Below, piece by piece: positions 8,362-16,808 of a stretch of DNA of 53,732 nt. The notes under the pieces are model-generated. The model did not search any database, was not told the DNA's origin, and worked only from the letters and a program-made list of their open reading frames with translations. A program made the position numbers and the translations under genes. The DNA comes from Deinococcales bacterium. Lineage in GTDB: Bacteria > Deinococcota > Deinococci > Deinococcales > Trueperaceae. Positions within the stretch are counted from its first letter, which is position 1; each line of letters opens with the position of its first letter. The stretch covers positions 1 through 53,732 of the forward strand of contig JAAYYF010000003.1 in assembly GCA_012515535.1 (NCBI GenBank), given 5' to 3'.

Positions 8362-9423
8362 GTGCCGAAACGCCTCCCGCGCGCGCTCCTGAGAGAGACG
8401 GCCGGCCTCTACCCGCTGGGGGTGGCGGCAATCTGCCTGCTCCTCTCCGTCGACCTGTTGAGCGTGCTCGCCAGGTTCCTGGTCGAGCAGGGCGCCACGC
8501 TGGCGGACGTGCTCAGCCTCCTCCTCTACCGCCTCCCCTGGTTCCTGCACCTGGCGCTGCCGGTGGCGGTGGTGTTCGCCGTGCTGCTGGCCGCCGGGCG
8601 CATGGCCAAGGACAGCGAGCTGAAGGCGGCGTACGCGCTCGGCGTGCCGCCCGCCGCCATGCTCGCCCCGCTGGTGGGCTTCGGGCTGGTGGTCGGCGCC
8701 CTGTCGTTCGTCAACAACGGCTTCCTGGAGGCGCGCGGCGAGGCCGCCTACCAGCGGCGCATCGACGCCTTCATCTACGCGCGCCCGCCGGCCGAGCTGC
8801 AGCTGAACGCCGCCTACCGCATCGGCGAGAGCATCTTCTTCGCCTCGCGCGTGCGCTCGGTGGCCGACGACGCCCGCCTGGCGAACCTCGAGGGGGTGCT
8901 GGTGGTGGAGCCGGACGGCACCCTCCACGCCGCGCGCGACGGGCGCTGGGACGCCGCCGCCCGCGTGTGGGTGCTGAACGACGTCGAGTCGAGCCGGCCC
9001 GGCGAGGCGCCCACGCAGCGGGGGCAGCTGACGCTACCGTTCGAGCTCGAGGCCACCCCCGACGAGACGCTCACGCGCGCCGCCGAGCTGCCGCTCGACC
9101 AGCTGGTGCGGCGCCTGGAGGTGGTGGCGGCCGCCGGCGGCGACGTCGGCGAGCTGCGCTTCAGCCTCCACCGGCGCCTGGCCGACGCCTTCAGCGCCGC
9201 CATCTTCGCCGTCTTCGCGGGCGCCATCGCGCTGCGCGTGCGCGGGCGCGCCGCCGGCTTCGCCTGGACCATCGTGCTGCTGGTGGGCTTCTGGGCGGTG
9301 TGGGTGCTGTCCGGCAACCTGTTCGAGAGCGGCGCGGTGAGCGCCATCGCCGCCGCCTGGCTCACCCCCGGCCTCGCCGCCGCGGGCGCCGCCCTGCTGG
9401 CGTGGCGGACGCTGGCGTCATGA
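8362..9423 (+). CDS. lptF: LptF/LptG family permease (first copy)
   Basis: A 353-residue inner-membrane protein of the LptF/LptG (YjgP/YjgQ) family. It has three hydrophobic segments at the N-terminus (about 18-38, 58-80, 100-122), a periplasmic region of about 150 residues, and three more helices at the C-terminus. In the Lpt machine two such permeases with the LptB ATPase extract lipid from the inner membrane for delivery to LptD. GTG at 8362 is chosen because TATACT ends exactly six bases before it and residue 1 fits the family. The following permease overlaps by four bases (ATGA). No lptB, lptA or lptC gene is in the window. Confidence 0.88.
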   Translation: MPKRLPRALLRETAGLYPLGVAAICLLLSVDLLSVLARFLVEQGATLADVLSLLLYRLPWFLHLALPVAVVFAVLLAAGRMAKDSELKAAYALGVPPAAMLAPLVGFGLVVGALSFVNNGFLEARGEAAYQRRIDAFIYARPPAELQLNAAYRIGESIFFASRVRSVADDARLANLEGVLVVEPDGTLHAARDGRWDAAARVWVLNDVESSRPGEAPTQRGQLTLPFELEATPDETLTRAAELPLDQLVRRLEVVAAAGGDVGELRFSLHRRLADAFSAAIFAVFAGAIALRVRGRAAGFAWTIVLLVGFWAVWVLSGNLFESGAVSAIAAAWLTPGLAAAGAALLAWRTLAS

Positions 9424-10490
9424 CCCGCTGGGGGCGCTACCTGATCCGCGGCACGCTGCCGCTGCTAGCCGCCGGCCTCGTGTCGCTGGTGCTGCTGCTG
9501 CTCCTCTACTTCCTGCTCGACGTGCTGGCCGACGTGCTGGCGCGCGGCGCGCCCGTGGGCCTGGTGGCGCGCTACCTGCTCTTCAAGCTGCCCACGGCCG
9601 TCGGGCCCGGCCTGCCGCTGGCGCTGCTGTTCGCCTCGCTGCTCACCCTCACGCGCCTCGGCCAGGACGGCGAGATCAAGGCCGCGCTGCTGGCGGGCGT
9701 GGGCCCGAGCCGCTTCGTGCTGCCGTACCTCGCCCTCGGCCTGGCGGTGAGCGCCGTCGCCCTCCTCAACAACGAGCTCCTCGTACCGTGGGGCGAGCGA
9801 CGCGCGGCGGAGGTCGAGAAGGACATCCTGCTGCTCTCGCCCGAGACCATCGTGCAGGAGGGATCGTTCTTCGAGGACGCCCTCGGGAGGAGCATCTTCA
9901 TCGGCGAGGTGAACGCCCAGGGGGAGTTCCGCGACGTCACGGTGATCACGCCGGGCAGCGCCACCGGCCCCCGCGAGCTGCTGCGCGCCGGGGTGGGGCG
10001 CCCCGACCCGGGGGCGGGCGTGTGGCGCCTGGAGGACATCGGCTTCCGGGTGCTGCGCGACGGCCGCCTCACGCTCGACTTCCGCGCCGAGACCGCGGTG
10101 CTGCCGGTGCGCGGCCTCACGGCGCGCAGCCCGGCGGCGCCCGACCTGGCCTACCTGCCGCTGCGCGAGCTGCTGGCGCGCCTGCGGCTCGACCCCGGCA
10201 GCCCCAAGCCGGCCGAGTGGACGGCGCTGCACCGCAAGGCGGCCGAGCCGCTGGCGGCCACCGCCTTCGCGCTGTTCGCCGTGGCGGTGGGGTTGTTCAC
10301 CTTCCGGCGCGGGGCGCAGCTGGGCTTCGTGGCGGTGCTGTTCCTGACGTTCGTCTACTACGCCACCTGGAGCGTGAGCAAGCTGCTCGGCGCCCAGGGC
10401 ACGCTGCCCGCCTGGCTGGCGGCCTGGCTGCCGGTGGGCGTCTACCTGCTGGCGGCCGCGGCGCTACTCCTGGCCGCCCGGAGGCGCTAG
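9420..10490 (+). CDS. lptG: LptF/LptG family permease (second copy)
   Basis: A 356-residue second member of the LptF/G family, with the same plan of three helices, a periplasmic beta-jellyroll-like domain (about 120-255) and three helices. Family-typical features include [18 protein letters not shown] and [19 protein letters not shown]. The ATG overlaps the lptF stop. Which of the two corresponds to LptF and which to LptG is assigned by order only. The pair most likely forms the heterodimeric permease whose product is passed to the LptD-like protein encoded next, three bases downstream. Confidence 0.87.
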   Translation: MTRWGRYLIRGTLPLLAAGLVSLVLLLLLYFLLDVLADVLARGAPVGLVARYLLFKLPTAVGPGLPLALLFASLLTLTRLGQDGEIKAALLAGVGPSRFVLPYLALGLAVSAVALLNNELLVPWGERRAAEVEKDILLLSPETIVQEGSFFEDALGRSIFIGEVNAQGEFRDVTVITPGSATGPRELLRAGVGRPDPGAGVWRLEDIGFRVLRDGRLTLDFRAETAVLPVRGLTARSPAAPDLAYLPLRELLARLRLDPGSPKPAEWTALHRKAAEPLAATAFALFAVAVGLFTFRRGAQLGFVAVLFLTFVYYATWSVSKLLGAQGTLPAWLAAWLPVGVYLLAAAALLLAARRR

Positions 10491-10493
10491 CCG

Positions 10494-13409
10494 GTGAGGG
10501 GCGCCGCGGCCGTGTGGCGGGCCGTCGTGGCGCTGCTGGCGCTGGCCGCGACCACCGGCGCCCTCGCCGCCCGCATCGGCATCGACGCCAGCTCCGACCC
10601 CGAGAGCCGCCTCGAGATCCGCACCGTGCGCCTGCCGGGCGGCGAGGAGGTGCAGCTCTACGTCCTGCGCGGCGAGGGGCTGCGCATCACCATCGACGAC
10701 GCCCTGCTCGAGGCCGACCACGTCGAGGTCGACCTCACCAACCGCCTGGTGCGGGTGATCGGCCCGGGGCGCTACAGCTCGGGCAGCGAGGTGGTGGCGG
10801 GCGACGACCTGATCATCGACCTGCGCGACGAGAGCTTCGCCGGCGACGACGTGCTGATCGTCACCGAGGCCATCGACGTGACCGGCGACCGCGCCAGCCG
10901 CGTGCCGGGCCTGATCCGCGTGGCCATGGGGCGCTTCAGCCCCTGCACGCGCTGCGGCCAGGACGTGGAGGACTACGGCTTCGCCGCCGACCGCCTGGAG
11001 ATCTTCCCCGGCGACCGGCTGGTGGCCTACGACGTCACGGTGCTGATCCGCGGCGCGGCGATCATGACGCTGCCGATCATGGTGCTGCCGATCGGCCCCC
11101 AGGACCGCCAGCCGCGCTTCGAGCTCGTCACCGGCACCGTGACCGACCGCGCGCGCATCACCCTCGGCTGGCCGTACGTGGCCGGCCCGGACGCCTACGG
11201 CGACGTGGGCCTGCGCTACTACGCCGACGTGCAGCCGGGCGCCTCGCAGGTGGGCGACCTGCTGCTGGGCGGCGCGGTGCTGCGCAGCTACGTGGGCGGC
11301 TTCCTCGACCACCGCTTCTACACCGAGCGCGGCAAGGGCCGCTTCGCGGTCGACTACACCCCGGCGTTCCACACCCCGAGCGGGCCCACCGAGCGGCTGT
11401 TCGCGGTGCGCTTCGCCTACGCCGACGAGGAGGTGCTGGGCACGCCGCTCACCACGCTGCTGGTCGAGCGCGACGACGAGCGCCGGCTGCGCCTGTGGGA
11501 GGCGAGCCTCAGCCACCTCTCGGTGGCCTACGGGGTGCGCGGCGCCTTCACGAGCCAGGTCTTCCTCGACCTCGACCCCACCGACGACGTCGCCACCCCG
11601 AGCTACGCCAGCCGCAGCGTGCCGCTCATGACCATCGCCCGCCTGCAGCTCGAGCCGGAGGAGCTGCGCACCCTCGACCTGGGCGCCCTGCGCGTCGAGC
11701 GGCTCCTGCTCGACCTGGGCGTGTTCCAGGACCGCAGCAACTCCATCAACCGCTCGGCGGCGCTCACCCCCGAGGTCACCGCCGGCCGCGCGGTGGAGGC
11801 GCACACCCTGGCGCTGCGGCCGCTGCAGCTCTGGAGCGGCGCCACGCTGGAAGGGCGCACGGCGTTCACCGGCTACTACTACACGACCGCCGAGCGCCAG
11901 GTGGAGTGGCTCACCAGCCTCACGGCCCGGCAGCGCTTCTGGGACGTGGGCGGCCTGTCGCTCACCTTCACGCGCGACGTGCGCGAGGGCGAGACCCCCT
12001 TCCGCTTCGACCTGTTCCCCTACCGCAGCAGCACCGACGTGCGCGGCGACCTGCGCCTCGACCCCTGGCCGTGGCTGCGCTTCCAGCAGTCGGGCGGTTA
12101 CGTGTTCTTCGACGACCGCAACCCCGGCGACGTGGGCTGGCTGCCGCTGGTGAGCACCGCCACGCTGTTCGGCGACCTCGACTGGCTGACGCTGACGCTG
12201 CGCAACGAGTACGACCTCGAGGACGGCGACCCCGGCTCGCTCGAGGCGACCTTGGAGCTGCGCTCGCGCGGCACGTTCTCGGGGAGCGTGAAGCTCACGC
12301 ACGCCCAGGACCTGTCCGTGCGCCCCGACCGGCTGACCGGCGCGCCGCGCGACACCACCCAGACGGCGGTCGAGGCGTCGGCGGCCGTGACGGGCGTCGT
12401 GGAGCTGCGGGTGAGCACCGCCTACCGCTACGACCCCCCGCTGGCCGCCCCCGGCGAGCCGCCCGACCACTGGGACGACCTGAGCGTGCGCCTCACGCTC
12501 GGCACGCTGCGCCACGACGACGCCACCCCGGGCCTGGCCCTGACCTACGCCCGCGACCTGGACGCCGGCCAGGTGAGCGCCTTCGAGGTGGCGGCCGCCG
12601 CGACCCTCGGGCCCCTGGAGCTCGACGCCACGGAGCGACTGTCGCTCCCCACCGGGCGCCTGTCGCGCAGCCAGCTGCGCCTCGCCTGGCCCGGGGTGGC
12701 GGCGCTGCAGGCCGACGGCCTCGTGTGGCTGCCCACCGAGTGGCTGGGCCTCCCCCAGCCCGAGCCGTACGCGCGCAACCTGGCCTTCACCCTCGAGCAG
12801 GCGCCCGAGCGCGGCAGCGCCACCTGGCAGGTGCGCTACACCACCCGCGTCGACCCGGCGCTGGGCCCGCCCGACGGCTTCGGCTACCGCAACTCGACCC
12901 TCACCGGGCGCGTGCTGCTCGACGACCGCACCGTGGGCCCCGCGCGCTTCAGCGTCGACGGCTTCGCCGAGCTCCTGTGGCACGACGACGTGCAGCCCAG
13001 CACCTACCTGCGGCGCGCCAACCTGCGCTTCGGCGTCGACCTCTACGAGCGCGTGGGCCTGCAGGGCACCATCGGCTACAGCGGCCAGTACGACCTGGCC
13101 GCCGCGGAGGTGACGAGCGGGCGCCTGAGCCTGCAGGAGGTGGCGCTGGTGGTGCGGCCGCTCGACACGCTCTACCTGGGGGCGGTCGTCACCGACGTCT
13201 GGGACCTGACCGGTAACGATCCCAACCAGCCCGCCTTCAACCTGCAGCCCACCTTCGTGGTGGTGTGGAACCGCTGCTGCTGGGCGCTCTACGGCTCGTG
13301 GAACAGCGCCAACGGCGACCTCGCCATCACCCTCACCACGCCGGGAGCCGACCAGGGCGTCGGCAACGTGTTCGACACCGGCTGGATCATCCCCCGGAGG
13401 CAGCCATGA
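10494..13409 (+). CDS. lptD: LptD-like outer-membrane assembly protein
   Basis: A 971-residue protein starting with GTG three bases after lptG. It has a signal peptide (about 1-25), an N-terminal OstA/LptA-like beta region (about 30-190: repeated DDALLEADHVEVD, VVAGDDLIIDLRDE) and then a long region of alternating beta strands suggesting a barrel. LptD signatures are visible. CTRC at 151-154 is followed by DYGFAADRLEIFPGDRLVAYDV and a PIMVLPI segment. An adjacent Cys pair lies at 928-929 within WNRCCWALYG near the C-terminus. In E. coli LptD, disulfides between N-terminal cysteines and the CC pair are needed for function. The cargo here is unknown and need not be classical LPS. Confidence 0.82.
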   Translation: MRGAAAVWRAVVALLALAATTGALAARIGIDASSDPESRLEIRTVRLPGGEEVQLYVLRGEGLRITIDDALLEADHVEVDLTNRLVRVIGPGRYSSGSEVVAGDDLIIDLRDESFAGDDVLIVTEAIDVTGDRASRVPGLIRVAMGRFSPCTRCGQDVEDYGFAADRLEIFPGDRLVAYDVTVLIRGAAIMTLPIMVLPIGPQDRQPRFELVTGTVTDRARITLGWPYVAGPDAYGDVGLRYYADVQPGASQVGDLLLGGAVLRSYVGGFLDHRFYTERGKGRFAVDYTPAFHTPSGPTERLFAVRFAYADEEVLGTPLTTLLVERDDERRLRLWEASLSHLSVAYGVRGAFTSQVFLDLDPTDDVATPSYASRSVPLMTIARLQLEPEELRTLDLGALRVERLLLDLGVFQDRSNSINRSAALTPEVTAGRAVEAHTLALRPLQLWSGATLEGRTAFTGYYYTTAERQVEWLTSLTARQRFWDVGGLSLTFTRDVREGETPFRFDLFPYRSSTDVRGDLRLDPWPWLRFQQSGGYVFFDDRNPGDVGWLPLVSTATLFGDLDWLTLTLRNEYDLEDGDPGSLEATLELRSRGTFSGSVKLTHAQDLSVRPDRLTGAPRDTTQTAVEASAAVTGVVELRVSTAYRYDPPLAAPGEPPDHWDDLSVRLTLGTLRHDDATPGLALTYARDLDAGQVSAFEVAAAATLGPLELDATERLSLPTGRLSRSQLRLAWPGVAALQADGLVWLPTEWLGLPQPEPYARNLAFTLEQAPERGSATWQVRYTTRVDPALGPPDGFGYRNSTLTGRVLLDDRTVGPARFSVDGFAELLWHDDVQPSTYLRRANLRFGVDLYERVGLQGTIGYSGQYDLAAAEVTSGRLSLQEVALVVRPLDTLYLGAVVTDVWDLTGNDPNQPAFNLQPTFVVVWNRCCWALYGSWNSANGDLAITLTTPGADQGVGNVFDTGWIIPRRQP

Positions 13410-14668
13410 GGCGACCGCTCCCACCGCTCCTGCTCCTGCTGGCCGCGGCGTTCCTGGGCGCCTGCAGCGGCACCCAGGAGCCCAGCCTGCCCACCTTGCT
13501 GCTCGTGGGCGTCGAACGCGCCGGCCAGGCGCAGCTGGCCCTGCTGGAGGACCTGCGCGACACCGACGCCCCGCCGACGGCGCCGCGGCTGCAGCTCGTG
13601 GAGGGGAGCGCCCGCGACCTGCGGGCCCCGGCGGTCTCGCTCGACCTGACCGACCGCAACGTCTCCCGCGACACAGCCTGGGTGCTTACGCGCTCGGTGA
13701 GCGGCAGCGGCGCCGCGGCGCAGGTGACCTCGTACCTCTACCGCTTCGCCGTGAGCCAGATCGACCCGCGGGCGCCGAGCGCCTTCCGCCAGCTCGAGGA
13801 GGTGCTCCTCGTCGACGGCTCCGACCCGGGAGCCGGGGTCCTCGGGGCGGTGGGCCGCGAGGGCGGCGGCCTGATCTGCCCCCGCGAGGTGCGCTCCAGC
13901 CGCACCGGGGCGTACCTCCTGGTGCTGGACGACCCGCGGGCGTGCGTGCCCGACACCGCGGGCTTCGCGGCGGTGTGGCTGGTGCGCACCTCGGACTGGA
14001 CGGCGCGCCAGCTGGAGCCCGGCAACGACGTGCTGGCCGTGCCGCCGCACACCGACCAGGCTCCCACCGCCGAGGCGGAGCGCGGCTACTTCCTGGTCGG
14101 GGCCGGGAGCGAGTCGCAGGTCTACGCCGTCGACTTCGAGGAGGAGCGCGCCGATCCGCTGACGGGGCCGCTGCTGCCCGCCGACCGCGACCTCGTCGTC
14201 GACCTGGCGGCGAACGGCTCGTTGCTCGTGGCGCTCACCGAGGACGGCCTGGCCTGGCTCGACCTGGCGGGCGTCGAGCAGACGGGCGCGCGCACGCGCT
14301 CGCTCGACGCGCCCCGGCGCGTCGTCGCGGACCAGTTCGGGGTGCTCCGGCAGCTGATCGTGTGGGACGACCTCCTGGTGGGCCTGCACGACGACGTGGA
14401 GGACGAGGTCGTGCCCGGCAGCGACCGCGACACCTACCGCTTCACGGCCGCGGCCGGCGTGATCGACGCCGAGCGCTCCTGGGGCTACCTGGTGGGGCAG
14501 GGCGAGGCGCTGATCGTCGACCTGCTGACGAGCCTGGGCGAGGCCGGCTCCTTGCGCGACAACGTGGCGCGCCTGTCGGTGCCGGAGCTGGAGCTGCCCA
14601 GCGCCGGCGGCCGCCTGCTGAGCGTGATCAGCTGGGTGCGCTCGGCCGAGCCGCCTCCAGCGCCGTGA
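13406..14668 (+). CDS. Lipoprotein of unknown function at the end of the lpt operon
   Basis: A 420-residue protein with a lipoprotein signal: a positive start, a Leu/Ala stretch and the lipobox LGAC with Cys at residue 20. The ATG overlaps the lptD stop (ATGA) and has GGAGG five bases upstream, so it is translated with lptD. The mature part has repeated short beta-rich segments ending in VD/LD (for example AVDFEEERADPL, GLAWLDLAGVE), which could be blades of a beta-propeller; that is an inference. No family is recognised. Being a lipoprotein coupled to lptD, it is positioned like LptE, though it is far longer. The 3' end overlaps the convergent plsX by 41 bases. Confidence 0.75.
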   Translation: MRRPLPPLLLLLAAAFLGACSGTQEPSLPTLLLVGVERAGQAQLALLEDLRDTDAPPTAPRLQLVEGSARDLRAPAVSLDLTDRNVSRDTAWVLTRSVSGSGAAAQVTSYLYRFAVSQIDPRAPSAFRQLEEVLLVDGSDPGAGVLGAVGREGGGLICPREVRSSRTGAYLLVLDDPRACVPDTAGFAAVWLVRTSDWTARQLEPGNDVLAVPPHTDQAPTAEAERGYFLVGAGSESQVYAVDFEEERADPLTGPLLPADRDLVVDLAANGSLLVALTEDGLAWLDLAGVEQTGARTRSLDAPRRVVADQFGVLRQLIVWDDLLVGLHDDVEDEVVPGSDRDTYRFTAAAGVIDAERSWGYLVGQGEALIVDLLTSLGEAGSLRDNVARLSVPELELPSAGGRLLSVISWVRSAEPPPAP

Positions 14669-15710
14669 CCAGCCGCTCGAGCGCGCCGGCCCTCACCGCC
14701 TGGCGCGCGGTGCGCACCGCGCTCGCCACGGCGCGCGCGTCGGCGCTGCCGTGGCCGATGAAGGCGTAGCCGCCCACGCCCAGGAGCGGCTGGGCGCCGT
14801 ACTCGGCGGGGTCCATGCGCGCGGCCACGCGCTTGAGCGCCGGCCGCACCAGCAGCCCGCCGAGGCTCGAGCGCAGGTCGCTCCTCAGCGCCTCGCGCAC
14901 CCAGCCGAACAGGGCGCGTGCCTCCCCCTCCGCGAGCTTGAGGATCACGTTGCCGGTGAAGCCGTCGGTGACGACCACGTCGACGAGGTCGGAGAACAGG
15001 TCGCGGCCCTCGACGTTGCCGTGGAAGCGCAGGCCCGGCGTGGCGGCCAGCAGGCCGTGCGTCTCGCGCACGAGCTCGTTGCCCTTGTGCGCCTCCTCGC
15101 CGATCGACATCAGGCCCACCTTGGGCTGCGCCACGCCCCACACGCTCTCGACGTAGGCGCTGCCCATCAGCGCGAACTGCTGCAGCCACGCCGGCTTGCA
15201 GTCGGCGTTGGCGCCGGCGTCGAGGAGCGCCAGGAAGCCCGAGTCGCGCGGGATGTTCGCGAGGATGGCGGGCCGGTCGACGCCCGGCAGGCGCCCCAGC
15301 ACGAGCAGCGCCGCGGCCATCGTGGCGCCCGAGTGGCCCATCGACACGCAGGCGTCGGCGCGCCCCTCCTTCACCAGGCGCATGCCGACCATGATGCTGG
15401 AGTCGCGGCGGCGCCGCACGTCGGCGGCGTGCTCCTCCATGGCGATGACGTCGGAGGCGTGCACCACCTCGAGCGGCACGCCGCCCAGGCGCTCGAGCTC
15501 GGGCCGGAGCACCGCCTCGTCGCCGACCAGCACCACGCGGTGGCCCGCCAGGTGCGCCTGGATGGCGCCCTCGACGGCGGCCTGCGGCATGGCGTCGCCG
15601 CCCATGGCGTCGAGGGCCACGACCGGCTCGTTGGCGGGCGGCTGGGCGGCGGTGACGACCTCGGGGGGTCGCTGCGGCTGGGGGTCGGCTCCGGGGGCGG
15701 TCGGCTCCAT
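14628..15710 (-). CDS. plsX: Phosphate acyltransferase PlsX
   Basis: A 360-residue protein of the PlsX family, which converts acyl-ACP to acyl-phosphate for phospholipid synthesis. Hallmarks are VALDAMGGDAMPQAAVEGA near residue 31, SMGHSGATMAAAL, RPAILANIPR, LLDAGANADCKP and DGFTGNVILKLAEG. The ATG at 15710 lies nine bases after TATACT, which supports it. It gives an N-terminal tail of about 30 Pro/Ala-rich residues before the conserved core, longer than usual. The C-terminal 41 bases overlap the 3' end of the convergent lipoprotein gene. plsX is divergent from rluD with a shared 57-base control region. Confidence 0.93.
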   Translation of the reverse strand: MEPTAPGADPQPQRPPEVVTAAQPPANEPVVALDAMGGDAMPQAAVEGAIQAHLAGHRVVLVGDEAVLRPELERLGGVPLEVVHASDVIAMEEHAADVRRRRDSSIMVGMRLVKEGRADACVSMGHSGATMAAALLVLGRLPGVDRPAILANIPRDSGFLALLDAGANADCKPAWLQQFALMGSAYVESVWGVAQPKVGLMSIGEEAHKGNELVRETHGLLAATPGLRFHGNVEGRDLFSDLVDVVVTDGFTGNVILKLAEGEARALFGWVREALRSDLRSSLGGLLVRPALKRVAARMDPAEYGAQPLLGVGGYAFIGHGSADARAVASAVRTARQAVRAGALERLVTALEAARPSAPS

Positions 15711-15719
15711 GTGCGCCGC

Positions 15720-15725
15720 AGTATA
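15720..15725 (-). promoter_or_regulatory. -10 element of plsX
   Basis: TATACT on the minus strand, nine bases before the plsX ATG, giving a leader of about three bases at most. Confidence 0.65.
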
Positions 15726-15755
15726 GCGCCGTGCGCCGCGCTCCCTCAGGGGCGC

Positions 15756-15761
15756 TAGACT
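15756..15761 (+). promoter_or_regulatory. -10 element, leaderless start of the rluD-type gene
   Basis: TAGACT ends six bases before the GTG at 15768. The plsX and rluD -10 boxes are only 30 bases apart on opposite strands, so their upstream promoter regions overlap. Confidence 0.68.
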
Positions 15762-15767
15762 GCCTGG

Positions 15768-16706
15768 GTGGAGTTCAGGACCTTCGACGCCCCCGCCGGG
15801 GAGCGGCTCGACGTCGCGATCGCCCTGGCGCTGGAGCTGTCCCGCACCTACGCCAAGGAGCTGGTGAACGAGGGGTACGTCACGGTCGACGGCCGCCCCG
15901 TCGGCAAGCCGTCGACGAAGCTCGCCGGCTCCGAGGTGGTCTCCGTGGTGCTGCCGCCGCCGCGGCCGATGCACGTGGAGCCCGAGGACCTCGAGCTGGA
16001 CGTCATCTACCAGGACGACGACCTGGCGGCCATCAACAAGCCGCCGGGCATGGTGGCGCACCCCACCGCCACGCTGCGCACCGGCACCGTGGTCAACGCG
16101 CTGCTGGGCCGCATGCCGCTCTCCAAGGAGCGCCTGCAGGACCCGGCCGACGAGGCCTACCGCCCCGGCATCGTGCACCGCCTCGACAAGGACACCTCGG
16201 GGGTGATGGTGGTGGCGAAGAACGACGCCGCCCACCGCCACCTGTCGCTGTCGTTCAAGAAGCGCTTCACCGAGAAGGAGTACGTGGCCATCGTGGTGGG
16301 CGCCATCGAGGACGGCGTGGTGGTGGACGCCCCCATCGGCCGCCACCCCGTCAAGCGCCAGAGCATGACCGTGGGCGGCGAGAACCCCAAGAGCGCCACC
16401 ACGCGCTTCCGGGTGATCGCCAGCCTGCCCGGCTACCAGCTGGTGAAGGCGCGCCCCCACTCGGGGCGCACCCACCAGATCCGCGTGCACCTGGCGCACC
16501 TGGGCGCCCCCATCCTCGGCGACGAGGTGTACGGTCGGCCCTCGGCGGCCATCGCGCGGCAGGCGCTGCACGCCTACCGCCTGACGGTGCCGCACCCGAG
16601 CGACAACCAGGCCACGACCTTCATCGCGCAGGTGCCGACCGACATGGTCGAGGCGTGGCTCCGGCTCGGCGGCAGCTGGCCGCCGGCGGGCGACGAGGAG
16701 CTGTAG
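15768..16706 (+). CDS. rluD: RluD-type 23S rRNA pseudouridine synthase
   Basis: A 312-residue pseudouridine synthase of the RluA/RluD family. An S4 RNA-binding domain fills residues 1-65 (RLDVAIALALELSRTYAKEL). The catalytic domain has the diagnostic HRLDKDTSG with the catalytic Asp at 140, INKPPGMVAHPT at 90-100, and HSGRTHQIRVHLAHLGAPILGD near 225. Presence of the S4 domain favours RluD, which modifies helix 69 of 23S rRNA, over RluA. GTG start supported by TAGACT six bases upstream; no Shine-Dalgarno. Confidence 0.87.
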   Translation: MEFRTFDAPAGERLDVAIALALELSRTYAKELVNEGYVTVDGRPVGKPSTKLAGSEVVSVVLPPPRPMHVEPEDLELDVIYQDDDLAAINKPPGMVAHPTATLRTGTVVNALLGRMPLSKERLQDPADEAYRPGIVHRLDKDTSGVMVVAKNDAAHRHLSLSFKKRFTEKEYVAIVVGAIEDGVVVDAPIGRHPVKRQSMTVGGENPKSATTRFRVIASLPGYQLVKARPHSGRTHQIRVHLAHLGAPILGDEVYGRPSAAIARQALHAYRLTVPHPSDNQATTFIAQVPTDMVEAWLRLGGSWPPAGDEEL

Positions 16707-16743
16707 GCGGCCGCCCTCTGGGCGGGCGGCCGCCCCCTGGGCG
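16706..16743. repeat. Two tandem copies of a 19-base GC-rich unit
   Basis: Two adjacent copies of a unit beginning GGCGGCCGCCC and ending CTGGGCG, differing at a single T/C position, directly follow the rluD stop. Each carries the self-complementary GGCGGCCGCC. The second copy may have arisen by duplication; the pair may act as an rluD terminator. Confidence 0.6.
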
Positions 16744-16776
16744 GGCCACGTATCGACTCGGTCCTGGTGCCGGTGT

Positions 16777-16782
16777 TAGCCT
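16777..16782 (+). promoter_or_regulatory. -10 element upstream of the SDR operon
   Basis: TAGCCT about 26 bases before the GTG of the SDR gene. TCGACT at 16753-16758 is a weak -35 candidate. It predicts a transcript start near 16789 and a short leader carrying AAAGG. Confidence 0.4.
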
Positions 16783-16808
16783 TCCGGCACCACAGAAAGG
16801 AACCGAGT

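Noticed and set aside
10464-13424. A very long open frame antisense to the lptD-like gene
   Set aside because: Its composition is His/Arg/Ala/Gly/Val-rich as expected from reading GC-rich codons on the opposite strand; no motif is recognisable and lptD on the plus strand explains the sequence.
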